Origin: Paralvinella palmiformis
Taxonomy: Eukaryota > Annelida > Polychaeta > Terebellida > Alvinellidae
Reading direction: 5' to 3'
DNA: 64,000 nucleotides
Assembly (NCBI GenBank): GCA_025642065.1
Contig: JAODUP010000131.1
Span: 1 to 64,000 of the forward strand
Made by a program: the position numbers and the translations under genes. Below the pieces are notes generated by a model, which worked only from the letters and a program-made list of their open reading frames with translations, did not search any database and was not told the DNA's origin. Positions 10,145 to 21,935 of this stretch are shown piece by piece; positions within the stretch are counted from its first letter, which is position 1; each line of letters begins with the position of its first letter.

Positions 10145-13100
10145 TTAGTTTTGTTCGAAAAACATCATGTCCTGAAAAAAATAAAATTAAAGCTTTACAC
10201 GTTCAATTATAAAGGTTTGTGCATTATTATAAACATATTTCATTTACTAAAAAGTGCACTGACTTGTCTAAACGAAACACACTTACGATCAAAAAGGCGG
10301 CGGCCAAGATGCACGCTTTACCATTGACGGTCATATCCAATGGAACTGTACGGATTGAAAGAAGAATACGAGCAACTAACAAACAACGAGGTATCACAGA
10401 CAACATATATAATAAGGTAGGCTCTGTAGTTTCGGGTTGCATAAAGAGACATTCACGATATATGTCCACTTACATGTACAAGAGAAGTTATCGGAATCGG
10501 TGAAGAATTCTCTCGCTGTTCCCGTCCATTGTTTAGAAACTTTACCGATGATGAACGAATCAGATGCAAATAACTGTGGAAAGATGGAAAAAGATTTTGT
10601 GACGAACGAAATTCTTCTCAATTCCTAACTTTAACTAGGGTACTGGAAATGGTACGACAGTGCGAATGCGTGTGTGCGCTTCATGCCTGTATTAAATTTC
10701 GTATACATTATTGTAACTCCCTATTAATATCATATTTCGGACAGCAATCACCATCAGCGAATGCAGACTGTTGCAGTTCACAACAAATACAAGAAAATGT
10801 TATCGAACTATTGTATTATATTAAACTGGATGTCAGTTAAACAGTGCAACCATTTCAAGATTTAATTGACAGCTTATACATCTATATAACGCCGTACACT
10901 TGAATTTCTGTGTTCTCTATTTCACACATTTTTAAAATACTTTTTTTGAAAAATGAATGAAACGATAAAATATTGTACCGTATAAAGTATCACGATGGTA
11001 CACACGTAACACCTAGGTCACCATTTAGGATGTGAATAATCCTATAGGTAGTTCAGATAAGTAAATATTTGAGATGATAAGAAAATCATTTGAATAATTA
11101 GACACAGGCTAAAGAAATATGGCACAACGTGAAAATAGTGTGCCTGCGTTTGTAGGCCTATCTACTTGCGTGTGTAATTTATGCGAAACTTACCGGAAAC
11201 TCCACGTCCCCACAGCACCCACAGCAACTGCATACACAACAAGGTCCTCTAAATTCTCCAAAAGTATCACCGTCGTTCAAAATTATACTCATATAGGGTT
11301 TCCACAAGGATTTCCTGCAGCGATATTTGTCATTTACATATTCAAAAAACTTCTGTTATGCGAATCAAATTTAGTCCATCCTGATATAATTTCTTAAAAG
11401 ACAAGTGACAACGATATAAATTCATCAGATGACAAACATATTATAGACTTACAAACTACAAGCAAATTAACTACAAATGATGAAATAATTTTATTGTTAT
11501 TTGATCAACAATTGATAGGAACATTATTTGGGCTTCTGCTTTAACTAATTAGCACCCTCAAAATGCCGTATTAAATCATATCCGATAAAAGTTAAATAAC
11601 AAATGTTTTAAGGCCGGTATGAGATATACGAGCTACGAAGAACTTACATTGTTCAGATACAATGAGTGAATGAGCGCTGGTACAACTGAGACGTGTGGCC
11701 GAATCGCGTGTACCTAGAGAAACATCTCATAAACACCGATACCAGTCGGATTTGAACAAACAACCTGGAGGATTGCAACGCAATGCTCCATTCACTGAGC
11801 TATGGGAGTGCCATGTCCAGATACAATGATTGCTGATCCCCAGTATTTTAATATTCAATCATATAACATCTCAGAGTAACCCGTACTCGTTACCATATAT
11901 AGATCTACTCGATAAATAGCAAGGGCTTATATTTACTGGACTTACCAATATTGGATATGCCACTATAGGTGCATAATTATATTTAGTGTAAGATAAACGT
12001 ACACCTGTACGATGGCAGAATCATGGGTGAAGATAAAACCTACTTATACATCTCCTAGACGATAACGTAAAACATCTCTTTTCTACCATCTATACCTACA
12101 TCTGTCTGACAGATCCCAGACGCTCAGTACCCGCACGTACTTCTAATTCCCACGCGCAGCTGTCGGAGTCAGCACACCAACAGCATCCCGAACAGCACTG
12201 GAACCTCCGCTCAAAAGTAAGCACTTCCTACAACGACACGTGACATATTGTGGTAGTTATCCAAATGTCATGTCTCCGGGACATCGTTCTAACTGGTAAT
12301 TGTTGGACTTCATCAACCGAAAGCATAAGACATTATTTTTTTTAAATGAACATAAACTAGGTCAAACACCTATCTTTATGTTACATAATATACAGTGTAC
12401 TCGGCGTAACCGTCAACAAATCCGTATTATTGTTTTCGTCACCTTTTTGGCTTTTCGTGCTGTAGCGTTTTTTCGGCAAACAGTAATATCGGAAAATCGT
12501 TATAGAATGGACAATAGAATATACATCCGAGTGAGCATGAAATCCAGTATCCCACATACAAAGACATTATAATAACATAATGTCCAACACCGAAAAGTGT
12601 GAATATGATAAAAACTGGCGAGGTTGATAGCTCCAAAGTCATGACATAATGCAAGCTTTTGGCATTCGATTCGTCTTAGCTTTGATACATGCTAAATACA
12701 AACAAAAATACCATCTTCTATCAATCTTTAGCTGTCAATTAGTTCGCGGTTGAATGGAAATTATGCAACGGGTGATAACACTTAATATCCAACGGGGAAG
12801 TTTAATATTTTGATTATATTCAGTAGATCTCCTCATAATGGAGAAATCTCTTTGACGCGCGTAATACAAATTTTATCCACACGGTAGGATAAATCCCGAC
12901 TTAATAAAATAAATTTGTATAAATGATTACAAAGAGCTGAAATGAGTTGGTTAAAAAGTGTTTTCATCTGAGCATCAAAACTATCATGTTACAGCTAATC
13001 ACATAAAGAATCTATATGATCATTTCAATTATTAAATACTGGTAGATGTAACTAGGTTCACCAAAAGCGCAAGATAATGGATTTATATTCTCGAATAAAA

Positions 13101-15963
13101 GCTTACTAATTAGAGTTCCAGGCATAAAAGTACATTTAAAAATAAAAATCGATAACATTTGTAGATTCAAGTCTTGATTTGATTGGCGACGGCAGATACA
13201 CAATTCACTTGAAAAAATATTCCACTTGACTATATCAGCGAACCATCAAAATATTTAAAAGTCTGGCAATGTGTCATCGTTTAGAAAATCTGAAGAATTT
13301 CTAGGACATTATCTTTTATTGATTCAAGTTTCTTCATGGTTAATGGCGTTTGTATTTTACAGATAGCTCTTAACTTCTTTTGATACCCTTTGATAAGCCT
13401 TGCCGTTGTTAGATAAAACAGACAAATATTGTCAAAACCGGTGAAAAAAATATCCCAACTTCTCTGAAGACAGTGCCTGATATTTTTTTATCTTATGACA
13501 GTTGCTGTAGATATTATGTATCTGTTAATAGACCGCGTGATTTATCAGTAATAATTTTCATATATACATTACTTGTATATATTGCATGACTTAAAATTTT
13601 GTATTCGTGCGGACATGAAATGGTTGAAATAAATGTCCGTTTTTTATTAGCAAATTTAGTACAAAATAAGCCCAATACCTTATACTGTTTATATAATCCA
13701 GGACCCCCCCCCCCGGACAAAACCCCTGCGATTCAGAAAATCCCCTGCGGACATAACCCCCAAAACCACATCTTGGACACAATCCCCTGAATTCCAGTGA
13801 TTCTTTTTAAAAAGATGTTATATATGTGAATGGTAACTTTTTCATATGCATTTTCTTTTTCAAAATATAACTAAATAAGGCAAAAAAAAATTTCTCCTGA
13901 CGCATAATACTTGGTGGAAGATACAGGAACTTGGCCTAATAACTCGGTATCGCTCTGGGGAAGATGTCAAACTCTTCTGTGGAGTTCTAACTGGCCTTGC
14001 ATTTCTAACAATATCTGATGTTTCTGCAGGCCTCGACTATATACGGGAACACAAGCCAGCGAGTCTGGAACAACTGATCAACTACTTCAACTAAGCACTG
14101 TGTATCCAGATTTAAAAACATTTACACAGACACTGACGTCATGTTGGAATCTTGTAGGCAACCCCCGAAAAGCGACAACGGCGACATGTCCCTGCAGTCA
14201 ACTCTGTTCAATCTAAAAGGTCTTAGTTACATACTGCATTAGATGGGTGTAAACAAATCATGATAAGGTATACACATTAGAAACGTGTGTATACTACAGG
14301 TGTGACGAAATCACGTCTGGTATCATGCACGAATATTTAATACAAATGGCACATGCATAACAAATTATTATTAGTAATAACATATTTACATATTTCATTA
14401 ATTCCTATGTTAGGGAATTTTGTCTGCAGGGGTTTGTGTGTGTGAGTAAATTATTTTAAAACAAATTTCCAGTTATTTTCACAACGACAATAAATATTAT
14501 ATACACCATTTGGATTATCTGTATTGAGTGCCCATATCTTATGTCGCTGGCAAATTATGTTGTGTGCTGAACAATCGTCTATTTCGAATTACAAGAGGGT
14601 TATGTTGTATTCGACAATTTATTACGAGTGCGTATACAACAAAAAGCAGAGGACGTAAAAGCTAGAAGCCACCAGTGGGTGAAATTTAAAAAAGAACAGA
14701 TTCTAGATCAATAGAAAATGTTCTGTCATCAATTAAAACGCTATTCAAACCAGCAGTTGCTGCCAGGAGTAAATCTGATCGGTGTTGATGGCGGGGGTGG
14801 AGTACACTGACCTTATTACTGTTGTCTTTGACCCTGTACGTAAAGCCTCGGGCCGCCCCACAAAACCATCTCATAGCGCATGAAGTGTCTTACAAAAATT
14901 AGAGTAAAATATGAATTGCATTAAAGATAAAGATAGTCTCTCTCTCTCTCTCTCTCTCTCTCCCTCTCTGTGTGAGAGAAAGAGATAATAATAATAATAG
15001 AGCTGTACTATAATTCTCACCTTCTTCAATGATGTACACTTGTTGGCCCATGGTGTTGTAGACTCGAAATCTGTTATTCTTTTCCCAAGGACAAAAAACT
15101 AAATAGATAATAAAATGATGGCCACATTCATTACAGAATATATAGAATAATATTTACTGACCGACCTAATATTAGTGAGTCAGTGAGTCGTTCAATCAGC
15201 CAGCCAGTCATTCAATTGGCGAGGCAATAAAGCATATCGACTCAAATAAATTTCAAAATTTGGATAGTTTTCGTAATCTGTCTTCATCTCGCTAATTGCT
15301 GACCTTCCAAAAGGTGCGTTTCCTGCTTGCAAATTACTTGGTCTATCGTAGACAAATATTCCAAACCAGCTGGACATCCACCTGGTACTTCTGGCTTCAC
15401 CATGTGGGTAGACACTTTGGTCGAGGAAAAATATCACAATATACAAACTAGATATTAAAACTGGATCGACACCCGATAAAACAAATCCATGGCACAGCAA
15501 CAGCAGTGAGTGCAAGTGTCGTTGAATTGAAAAATGAAACATCCTCCAGACGCCGCACTGCCAACATTTTAACCAAAGTGCTAGCGGCATGTGGCTAAAT
15601 ATACTGCCAGTTAACCCATGGAGGCATCGAAGTGAGTGAATGAGTGAGTGTTTTGTTCAGCCTGAGACATATGACCAAGAGATCTAACAGATTTGGACGT
15701 CTTCGGTAAATAAATAAACATCGTATTTATTAATTGGTCTGGTGCGATTGTTGTATGATATTGAGTAAAGAAAACGAATTGTGTTAATAAAACATTACAC
15801 TGACTATGGTTGTTGTTGTTGTTACTGCTGTTGTTATTATTATTTTTGCTGTTGTTGTTGCTGTTGTTGTTGCTGCTGCTAATAATAATAATAAAAATGA
15901 TAAATGACAATGCTGACCTTGTTTGCCCGGTTGCTGGGTGACGTTATCTAAAGGCACATCCAT
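10145..15963 (-). CDS. Phospholipid scramblase, complete, nine coding exons
   Basis: Scramblases move phospholipids between membrane leaflets in a Ca2+-triggered way. Coding exons in order on the minus strand: 15963-15918, 15414-15304, 15098-15021, 14888-14812, 12227-12100, 11314-11194, 10573-10474, 10345-10287, 10171-10145. All have GT and AG borders, and phases join to 249 codons including the stop. Landmarks: PAGLEYLSTIDQ (30-41), NNRFRVYNTMGQQVY (60-74), a first Cys cluster (115-122), a second Cys cluster after GP (172-181), IIGKVSKQW (195-203), the Ca2+-binding-type acidic loop D213-S-D-N-F with F221-P-L-D, and a C-terminal membrane helix (about 230-245) ending DMMFFEQN. At 248 residues it is shorter than human PLSCR1 because the proline-rich N-terminus is nearly absent. 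The start at 15963 follows an acceptor (TTTCAG|AT), so a 5' UTR exon lies upstream. No disabling change is seen. Which PLSCR paralogue it corresponds to cannot be told. Confidence 0.92.
10474..10573 (-). CDS. Scramblase exon 7: C-terminal core and start of Ca2+ loop
   Basis: Encodes residues 188-220, including GKVSKQWTG and the acidic FTDSDNF loop that in the family binds Ca2+. The loop is split by the next intron (donor GTAAGT; phase 1) and finishes as F-P-L-D in exon 8. Acceptor CTTTCCACAG is strong. Confidence 0.9.
11194..11314 (-). CDS. Scramblase exon 6: second cysteine cluster
   Basis: Encodes residues 148-187. Between 172 and 181 it reads CCVCSCCGCC, then GDVEF. In the family the Cys-rich stretches are palmitoylated and hold the protein at the membrane; seven Cys within ten residues is dense even so. 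Donor CCG|GTAAGT, acceptor CGCTGCAG. Confidence 0.9.
11640..11820 (-). mobile_element. tRNA-derived SINE, family 3 (in scramblase intron)
   Basis: Minus strand head has CATAGCTCAGTGAATGGAGC (A-box region) and GTTTGTTCAAATCC (B box). The body has GAGATGTTTCTCTAGG and CGGCCACACGTCTCAG, and the far end is GAGTGAAT-like. Related pieces with a (GAGT)n end lie at 15630, 16945, 42618 and 50465. It sits in the intron between scramblase exons 5 and 6. Confidence 0.6.
12228..13690. other. Scramblase intron 4, 5' two-thirds reversed: no supported feature
   Basis: AT-rich intronic sequence between exon 5 (ending upstream at 12227) and the transposase relic at 13695. No exon-like segment was seen in phase between scramblase exons 4 and 5. 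Confidence 0.5.
13695..14440 (+). mobile_element. Mutator-like DNA transposon relic with transposase fragment
   Basis: At 13924-14094 a frame without an ATG reads ELGLITRYRSGED, KLFCGVLTGLAFLTISDVS and LEQLINYFN, then stops. This pattern (E/Q-LGL..Y..., F...L.ALAF...DV, then L..Y F) is typical of the C-terminal part of MULE-type transposases. Flanking C-rich motifs CCCCTGCGGACATAAC near 13743 and the inverse-oriented TGTCTGCAGGGGTTTG near 14420 may be the remains of terminal inverted repeats. It lies in the scramblase intron between exons 4 and 5, on the opposite strand. Confidence 0.5.
14937..14975. repeat. (TC)n microsatellite
   Basis: TC run followed by a short GAGA-type run, in the intron between scramblase exons 3 and 4. 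Confidence 0.85.
15625..15690 (-). mobile_element. SINE family 3 fragment
   Basis: GAGTGAATGAGTGAGTG followed by CAGCCTGAGACATATGACC, matching the tail half of the family-3 elements at 11640 and 16945. In the intron between scramblase exons 1 and 2. Confidence 0.4.
15806..15900. repeat. (GTT)n-type imperfect microsatellite
   Basis: Interrupted GTT/GCT/ATT trinucleotide run. On the minus strand it yields a poly-Asn open stretch that I take as an artefact; the scramblase first exon lies just beyond, at 15918. Confidence 0.8.
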
Positions 15964-16549
15964 ATCTGAAACCGAACGTAATGTTATAACTGTGGCGATT
16001 AGATTGATATAATAATCTGGTTAGGTTGATAGTTGTTATTCAGATGATCATCAATATGTTTGATGCGAGGCGTCTACTTATACGTCAACCGATGTTCAAA
16101 TACTAACCTGACGACTATACCTGTACTCGTATTATGGTCGACGATGAGACTCGATATACAATCACCAACAAGCCATTTTTATTTCAGTTACATAAGTGTG
16201 TAAACAAACCAATAATACAAAATATACTAGGTACTACTTAGCCAGCAAAAGGTAGAGCATAATCTTATCGGGGGAGAGGGGGGGGGTGCGTCTTATGACC
16301 ACCTGATAAAATTCTACAGGTAAGTAGTTCGCTGACTAATCCTTCAGTTCATATAATCTAACTGATAAAGAAAGTCGGCTCTTTAATTGTGAAGATTATT
16401 AGTCATCCCGACCACACAGAATGATAAGATCTCCAACAAGTTGCAATTGGCGTCTGAATATTAGAAATATTTAGGTATAGAAAGAATACTTAGGGTGGCA
16501 TACTTCAAAGTATACAAGTGTATGCGCGCACACGCGTGTGTAGGCGTAC

Positions 16550-16870
16550 GCATACATCTCTCTCTATCTCTCTCGCTCTGTGTGTGTGTGTGTGTGCGCG
16601 CGCGCGCGCGTCCAGGGGGGGAAATGTTCCGGGGAGGGGGGAGTTTTCCTAGACCCGTTGATAATAAGTCTGGACTGTTCCTCAGTTTGAGGACCGAAAC
16701 AAGTCGTTTTTCCTACGTTACAAATGTATCATACCAACAGGGAAAAGGAAGTAGGTACGTACAGAGAGCAAAAAAAACCCCACATATTATACAAAATGCA
16801 CAATTGACGACACATCTCGCAGTCAAAAGTAGGTTCCTGTGGTTAAACGATAAGCCACGGGTCTGTACCT
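16550..16870 (+). repeat. TC/TG/CG microsatellite followed by diverged module B (copy 2)
   Basis: (TC)n, then (TG)n, then (CG)n at about 16556-16612. From about 16697 there is sequence like the module at 3142 and 21651: TTTTTCCTACGTTACAAATG, then CATACCAACAGGGAAAAGG and CACATCTCGCAGTC. The open frame across it is an artefact of the simple repeat. Confidence 0.55.
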
Positions 16871-16944
16871 CAAATTTCAACAACAACAATGATCAACCCA
16901 AACATTAACAAGTTAGATAGTAGTGATCACTTTGTTGATAAGTG

Positions 16945-17130
16945 GGTGAGTGAGTGAGTGAGTGAGTGAGTGAGTGAGTGGTTTGTTAGCCTGGTCCTAC
17001 ACCTGAGACATTTGGCCGACTCCCTTGAAAAAGAATCCCACAAACATGACAGATATTTCGTAGCGCGACACTCTACAAGCCAGTCATGATCTGTGGCCTA
17101 TCAGACTGACCCCATAGAGTTGAGAGTAAA
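16945..17130 (-). mobile_element. SINE family 3 with (GAGT)n end
   Basis: (GAGT)n at 16946-16980, then ACCTGAGACATTTGGCCGAC and GAATCCCACAAACATGACAG. This matches the body of the element at 11640. The tRNA head on the right is degraded. Confidence 0.55.
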
Positions 17131-17448
17131 CAAAACAGATGGCTGATTAAATGTCATCAAATGGTCAATCGTATCTTGATGTATTTATTGTACGCATTTT
17201 ATTTTTATATCAACAGAACAGGACTTTATGTGTATATTATGTAAAAGCCCAGACATAACAACTGAAAATAATTATTTGTAACCTTGTTTTATTTGCTGGC
17301 ACTAAATTAAATGAGTAGAAATAACGAAGTGAATGGTTCTATAAACGTTTGTTCGTGGTTTTACCACAGAGTTACATATACTAATTAATACACGTAGCGT
17401 TTAGATGGTTCTATTATATCAGTGACTAATCTAGCTGGCGCCAATAAT

Positions 17449-17637
17449 GGATGATGGTTGGTGTTTTACGGCCAATTGTTGTGCACATGGCAGGCTAAAT
17501 GGACCGAGCGACCTCCAAAGGTAATGAACCGAAGTCAAAGATGAAACACCCTTCAGATATGCCCGCACCGAGATTCGAACTCAGGTGGCAGTGATCTGTA
17601 GTCGAATGCGCTACCAAATAGAACACGGAAGCACCAT
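17449..17637 (-). mobile_element. SINE family 1, near complete
   Basis: Same plan as the copy at 2213: a GATGATGG end, GTTTTACGGCCA, AAGTCAAAGATGAAACACCC, GAGATTCGAACTCAGG (B box), then a degraded A-box region. Confidence 0.75.
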
Positions 17638-17639
17638 GT

Positions 17640-18700
17640 ATAATGGATGTTTATAATAATGTTAGATAAGAATATAATGCGCACTTTAGGTTATCACGCC
17701 TAGTATATACTGCAAAAGGAAGATAAACTGACAGTAAGCATGACATATACATTTAATATCAAAATATAATAATAGTATTTTATACAGCGCCTTAACCTGA
17801 TTGAATTGCTCTAAGGCGTTTTATGTATGTTATTATGCTTGGTTCACATAATGCAGATACATTTTATACATAAATACGCTGGTTTGTTGATATTATAAAG
17901 AGGCTAATATGAACAATTGGATTTTAAGATCCTAGCTTGCAAATTATTTCTCCATACACTGTTGTGTAGCTTTCTGATACCTCGAAAGGCAAGCAAGAAT
18001 CAGATCACACATAACATGTCTGAACACACATAAATACATAATAATGAGATTAGATGGAGGATATTACACAGGTGTATGTATATATATACTTGACATAGTA
18101 ATCTTCGTTACCTGTTGTATGCACGCCGTATATGAAGGTGTTTTCGTAGCTCATCTAGCGCCCCTGCGACTAGAAACCGTAACATTGTTCATCATCAATA
18201 ATCCTAGTGTGAATGCGATAATGAATTATACACATTAATGATAAAGCCATTAATGTAAATATTGACTAGCATACCTACAATTATACAGCTCTCATCTCTC
18301 TCTCTCTCTCATCACAACCACATATTGATACGGGGTTTTCCCCCGGGATCTTTCGGTCCAAGTAACTCGACCCGGACCTTTTCGGTCGAAGGCACAAGCG
18401 TTCACCATAATTGCGCACTAAACAACATTTCGACATAAAGTGCAATATAATATGTCTTCATTTTCGCCAAATGTACGCGGAACCGAATGATACATCGACA
18501 TACCCAAATTTCGTGACAAACAAAGTTTGTCAGAATGACAAATTGTATGACGTATAGACTGAGATGTTGTGGACAATACAAAATGTACCACGCAGCAGGC
18601 ATATAGGTTTTTTTTACCTTACATTAATTAGTTAGATCCGTTTACTTTAAATGAACTGCACGGGCACAGTATATAGTTTTTAAAATATTATTATCTGCTA
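17640..18700. other. Intergenic, no supported gene
   Basis: Includes a short TC run at about 18295-18310 and a GC-rich patch at 18330-18400. No coding similarity seen. Confidence 0.45.
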
Positions 18701-18776
18701 GTGGATGATGATGATGATGATGATGATGGTTGATGTTTTATGGCCACTTTTGAGCAAATCGTATGCTAAATGGGCC
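18701..18776 (-). mobile_element. SINE family 1, 3' fragment
   Basis: (GATGAT)n followed by GTTTTATGGCCACTTTTGAG and GTATGCTAAATGGGCC, the 3' end of family 1. Confidence 0.65.
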
Positions 18777-19110
18777 GTATCAGTTAGTGGTGTGGAATTG
18801 GTTACATTTAGGGGGTGGGTTGAATCTATCTGTCTAGGTTTTATAACCAATCTGTGATGACAGCCTCAGTCACCAATTTCGTTTTGTTGGTTTCAATTGT
18901 CTGTATATATAATGTTGACCATGTTTAAAAGTCTCGCTTCCGGTATAATAATAATCTTTGAGTATTTATTAATAAGGGAGCGAGTTATAGAGAAGAGTCT
19001 TTTTTCGATTTTTATTCTCTTTAGTTAGAGTCATCCTTTATGTTGCGGAAATTGCTGCTATATCGAGTTGTCTGTTTTAATTGGTTTAGGAAGATATCGG
19101 GGCAACTTCT

Positions 19111-19290
19111 AGTCTGGCGGTAGCGGTAGCGTGTTGGACCACAGATAACTACCACCCGCGCTCGAATCTCTGTGGGCATATCTGAAGGGTGTTTCGTCTT
19201 TGACTTCACTTCATTACCTTTGGAGGTCGCTCGACTCATTTAGCTTACCATGTGTACAAAACTGACCGTAAAACATCAATCATCATCTGT
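19111..19290 (+). mobile_element. SINE family 1, near complete, plus strand
   Basis: A-box region GGCGGTAGCGGTAGCGTG, B box GCGCTCGAATCTCTG, body GGGCATATCTGAAGGGTG and CATTACCTTTGGAGGTCGC, 3' end AAAACATCAATCATCATC. Confidence 0.75.
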
Positions 19291-19664
19291 TTATATAAAC
19301 TACGTTTAATATAAAATGATATTTTACACGGTTTTAATCCACAAAACCGAGGGATTAATACTAGCAGGTTTTCGGTTCTGACACTTTTAAATCATGCGTA
19401 CAGTGTTTCTTCAACGCTATGGACCTAACCTCGCACGTTGGCGATTAATGACACTATATTGTCATGCGTTTATTAAGTTCTCTCAGTCGACTTGAATAAT
19501 GCACTCGTTATTTCTGTATTTCTAATTTACATCCACATAACAAACGATGGACATATAGAACGCTGACGTTAATAGAAGCTCGTAATCATCGGTAAACTAT
19601 ACACCTGGAATCAGGACCTCTAAATGGCTTCGTCACAAACCCACTGTTCACATTTTTCTCTACA

Positions 19665-20135
19665 AATGCTGAAATTCACGACTATAATACTCGACAACGA
19701 TTAGGCCGACACGTGCAAAAAAAGGCTGACGAGTAAAATTGCAAAAACATTTATTCACCAAGTGCCCAAATTGTGGTCAAATTTGCCTCCTGAACTGAGA
19801 ATAAAGAATTCCATCAAATCATTTACAAAATGCCTGAAAAAACACCTCACGTCTACATGACATCACATGCTAGTTTAGCGATCTCAGAAGTTTGTCTTGT
19901 AAACAGTGGGTTTCAAATATTGTGAAATTATGATACTTATTATTGCATATATTTATATTTTATAATCTACGGATTTTTTTTTTGTTTGTAAACACATAGG
20001 TCTCGCCACTAAAACAGATCAAATGATCTTCGGTGTAGACTCCAAACTGCACATATGTATTGAACATTTATCCCTTATAAATATTGTATTATGGTACAGT
20101 TTGAAATAAATATTGATTGATTGATTAATTGAACC
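19665..20135 (+). mobile_element. LINE 3' end fragment with (ATTG)n tail
   Basis: Translation gives NAEIHDYNTRQRLG (19670-19711), then after a frame change VPKLWSNLPPELR and SFTKCLKKHL before a stop at about 19860. Both are hallmarks of the C-terminus of CR1/Jockey-type ORF2 proteins. The 3' UTR ends in AAATAAATATTGATTGATTG, a typical short tail repeat. Confidence 0.65.
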
Positions 20136-20164
20136 AAAATTCCTTTTGAACTTAATTAAAATAT

Positions 20165-20345
20165 TCCCCAATGTCAAATTACGCCCATTGTGTGCACATA
20201 GTCCGCTAAATGCATCAAGCGACCTCATAAGGGAATGAGACGAAACGAAACACCTTTAGACAGATGTGTCGGGTTTCGAACCCCGGTGCCTCCGAGTTAT
20301 GACCAACGGTGCTATCAATGTGGCCATTCAGACGGCCAGAGCGGG
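20165..20345 (-). mobile_element. Diverged SINE family 1 member
   Basis: Plus-strand order is TGTGCACATAGTCCGCTAAAT, CGACCTCATAAGGGAATGAG, then GGGTTTCGAACCCCGG (B box read in reverse) and an A-box-like region. Same plan as family 1, but strongly diverged. Confidence 0.55.
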
Positions 20346-21085
20346 TGGATGATATTTTCCTGGTTGGACTCTACTTCTATGCACTGAAAAATATGCAAAC
20401 GGGAAACAAAAAGCCAACTAAAGTTTTGCTGAATTATTTAATATTAATTAAGATTTCAGAACGTTTTTAATCAAATTATGTCCAATTACGGTCATAATTA
20501 TTCGAAAATTCAGGATTCACTACAGTTATTATGTGATCAAAATGTAGGATAATGTCAATATTAAATAATGGCTGTCATGATTATAGCAACTAAACTTGTA
20601 GAAAATAGCAACGGTAAACATTATACAACCAACACGTAAATAACCTATTGCAAAAACATATACATTATTTTCCTCACACCGACTTAAAATTACTAAAGCC
20701 ATTTTCTTACGAATAAATAATCTGATTTGCTTTAATTTAAGAATTATCTACAAACTTGTATATTATCTTCATTTTCGGAAAGCTTAGGAGAAAATGGTGT
20801 TTAATGAAATATTGTGGTTTCTAGTTTCTTTATAATTATATAGGAGAGCAATTTTTGTTCTTTATAGCATCAATATAAACGAACTAATGACAGACGTACG
20901 AAGAAAATATAATTTGCAGGATTTGAAAAGGCTAAATTTGTGTTTTATTCGTGAAAGTGTGGAACGCGGGGGGGGGGGTGTTCGTCTATTTTATGAACCG
21001 AATTTGTTGAAAAGGCCAAACTGGGTTTAAATATTGGAACTCTGATGTATGATGTACCTGCGAGAATCAATTTATAATTAGCGTC
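20346..21085. other. Intergenic, no supported gene
   Basis: AT-rich, with a short G run at about 20968. Nothing else supported. Confidence 0.45.
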
Positions 21086-21088
21086 TCA

Positions 21089-21651
21089 GACTGTCTGTCT
21101 GTCTGTGTGTCTGTGTGTGTCTGTCTGCGCGTCTGCGTGTGTATGTGTCTGCGCGTCTGCGTGTGTATGTGTCTGCGCGTCTGCGTGTGTATGTGCGTCT
21201 GCGTGTGTATGTGTCTGCGCGTCTGCGTGTGTATGTGTCTGCGCGTCTGCGTGTGTATGTGTCTGCGCGTCTGCGTGTGTATGTGTCTGCGCGTCTGCGT
21301 GTGTATGTGTCTGCGCGTCTGCGTGTGTATGTGTCTGCGCGTCTGCGTGTGTATGTGTCTGCGCGTCTGCGTGTGTATGTGTCTGCGCGTCTGCGTGTGT
21401 ATGTGTCTGCGCGTCTGCGTGTGTATGTGTCTGCGCGTCTGCGTGTGTATGTGTCTGCGCGTCTGCGTGTGTATGTGTCTGCGCGTCTGCGTGTGTACGT
21501 GTCTGCACGTGTACGTGTCTGCGCGTCTGCGCGTGTACGTGTCTGCGCGTCTGCGTGTGTGTGTCTGCGCGTCTGCGTGTGTGTGTCTGCGCGTCTGCGT
21601 GTGTGTGTCTGCGCGTCTGCGTGTGTGTGTCTGCGCGTCTGCGTGTGTGTG
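21089..21651. repeat. 24-bp minisatellite (TCTGCGCGTCTGCGTGTGTA-type)
   Basis: Starts with CTGT/GTGT repeats, then about 16 near-identical 24-bp units (GTGTCTGCGCG + TCTGCGTGTGTAT). It ends with 22-bp variants that have lost a TA step. As 24 is a multiple of three and the unit lacks stops, several frames stay open; the predicted [12 protein letters not shown] peptides are artefacts. Confidence 0.95.
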
Positions 21652-21935
21652 CTAATTCACTTTTCGTACGCGACAAATATGTCACGCCAACAGGAAAGCG
21701 GCTACATGCAGGCTATGTACAAAAAGCGGAAGCACGTAAAAACATACCATTTGATACCACAGCTCGCAACAAACAAAACGTGCGTGTGGTTCAATGGTGA
21801 CTTGCTACATACATATCATAAACTATTTTGACACCACAGTTTACATTCAACAGTAATTTTCTGTGGTCCAAAAGAAACCTGTATATAAAACATTTCGACA
21901 CCTCAGATGCTGACCTCAGCTTTATTCTGGGTTCG
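21651..21935 (+). repeat. Interspersed module B, copy 3
   Basis: Starts GCTAATTCACTTTTCGTACG directly at the end of the 24-bp array, and follows the 3118-3420 copy through TTTGATACCACAGCTCGCA and GACACCTCAGATGCTGA. Confidence 0.6.

Noticed and set aside
10219..10503. 94-codon plus-strand frame starting near a good-looking GCCAAGATG
   Set aside because: It lies opposite scramblase exons 7 and 8, whose phases, splice sites and conserved motifs explain the coding signal on the minus strand.
11119..11397. 92-codon plus-strand frame
   Set aside because: Shadow of scramblase exon 6, the Cys-rich exon on the minus strand.
15192..15590. 132-codon minus-strand frame with a hydrophobic stretch
   Set aside because: It overlaps scramblase exon 2 (15304-15414) in the wrong frame; the GLEYL frame fits the family and the splice phases.
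15611..15910. 99-codon frame with poly-Asn
   Set aside because: Produced by the imperfect (GTT)n microsatellite; it lies within the first scramblase intron.
21086..21831. Four open frames of 180-240 codons (Cys/Val/Arg or His/Thr/Ala repeats)
   Set aside because: All come from the 24-bp minisatellite on both strands and several frames.
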